Source: Xanthobacteraceae bacterium (GTDB lineage: Bacteria > Pseudomonadota > Alphaproteobacteria > Rhizobiales > Xanthobacteraceae). From it: a stretch of 33,577 bases of DNA. The notes beneath the pieces are model-generated. The model saw nothing but the letters and a program-made list of their open reading frames with translations. It was not told where the DNA came from and ran no database searches. Each line of letters opens with the position of its first letter. Position 1 is the stretch's first letter. The DNA lies in NCBI GenBank assembly GCA_030038415.1, contig JASHOX010000021.1:1-33577 (forward strand). The letters run 5' to 3'. Positions 33,465 to 33,577 of the stretch are shown here, piece by piece. The position numbers and the translations under genes were made by a program.

Positions 33465-33577
33465 TCATTTCACCCGAATAGCGATCTTGTCGAAATGCGC
33501 GCCGGAAGCCATGTGCTTGTAGGCCGCCTGCGCGTCGGCGAAGGCGAAGACGCTATGTCCGCTTTGACCCTTTCTAT
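33465..33577 (-). CDS. 3' end of an MDR zinc/quinone-type alcohol dehydrogenase (partial, possibly disrupted)
   Basis: Only the last 36 or so codons are in view, and the frame is open to the window edge. The tail 'VFAFADAQAAYKHMASGAHF' and 'DKIAIRVK' is the usual C-terminus of medium-chain alcohol dehydrogenases and quinone reductases, where it holds the last helix of the catalytic domain. Upstream of the valine at 33549-33551 the frame reads 'RKGQSGHS', which does not fit the expected residues of the family at that point (a pattern like 'RPVIDRVF'). This may mean a truncated gene or only a divergent one. Confidence 0.55.
   Translation of the reverse strand, partial: RKGQSGHSVFAFADAQAAYKHMASGAHFDKIAIRVK

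Overview
The window reads as a chromosomal segment of a high-GC alphaproteobacterium of the order Hyphomicrobiales (Rhizobiales), most like the Bradyrhizobium/Xanthobacteraceae side. The grounds are a CtrA regulator and its phosphotransferase ChpT, flagellar and chemotaxis genes of the alphaproteobacterial type, a DUF1134 (EipA-type) envelope protein, an EcfG-like stress promoter, GANTC (CcrM-type) sites, and short palindromic intergenic repeats typical of that group. The species is inferred, not shown.

Region 1 (1-2300): an IS110-family element of the IS1111 group, cut by the window's left edge, then a zinc-free quinone oxidoreductase-type MDR enzyme, both on the minus strand. Region 2 (2496-13236): two branched-chain-amino-acid-type (Liv/HAAT) ABC import systems on the plus strand. 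The first is livK-livH-livM plus one gene that fuses the two ATPases (LivG-LivF). The second is livH-livM-livG-livF with overlapping starts and no binding protein of its own. Between them lie an unknown two-helix membrane protein, an FAD aromatic/heterocycle hydroxylase (minus strand) and a small cupin. Together these suggest uptake and ring hydroxylation of a small organic acid or heterocycle, with the substrate unknown.

Region 3 (13263-17995): a VanX-like D-Ala-D-Ala dipeptidase and a DUF3617 secreted protein on the minus strand, divergent from flhA with a near-consensus CtrA box between; then a periplasmic-binding-fold protein without signal peptide, and a 64-residue one-helix protein behind a GGAAC-N16-CGTT promoter. 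Region 4 (17999-19705): an ECF sigma factor and its RskA-type anti-sigma factor with a very long acidic Pro/Ala/Glu linker.

Region 5 (19986-29501): fliI-fliJ, then divergent ctrA, a strong bidirectional terminator, and a minus-strand block in transcription order chpT, cheA (hybrid with a receiver domain), cheW, cheY, cheB, cheR. The cell-cycle regulator, its upstream phosphotransferase, flagellar export and chemotaxis signalling thus sit in one 10-kb stretch.

Region 6 (29632-33577): cysQ, a YHS-domain protein, a DUF1134/EipA-type protein, a membrane-anchored coiled-coil protein, a pair of palindromic repeats, tRNA-Val(CAC) with a good promoter, and the 3' end of an MDR dehydrogenase that seems to lose homology just before the window edge. 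No CRISPR array, prophage or defence island was seen.
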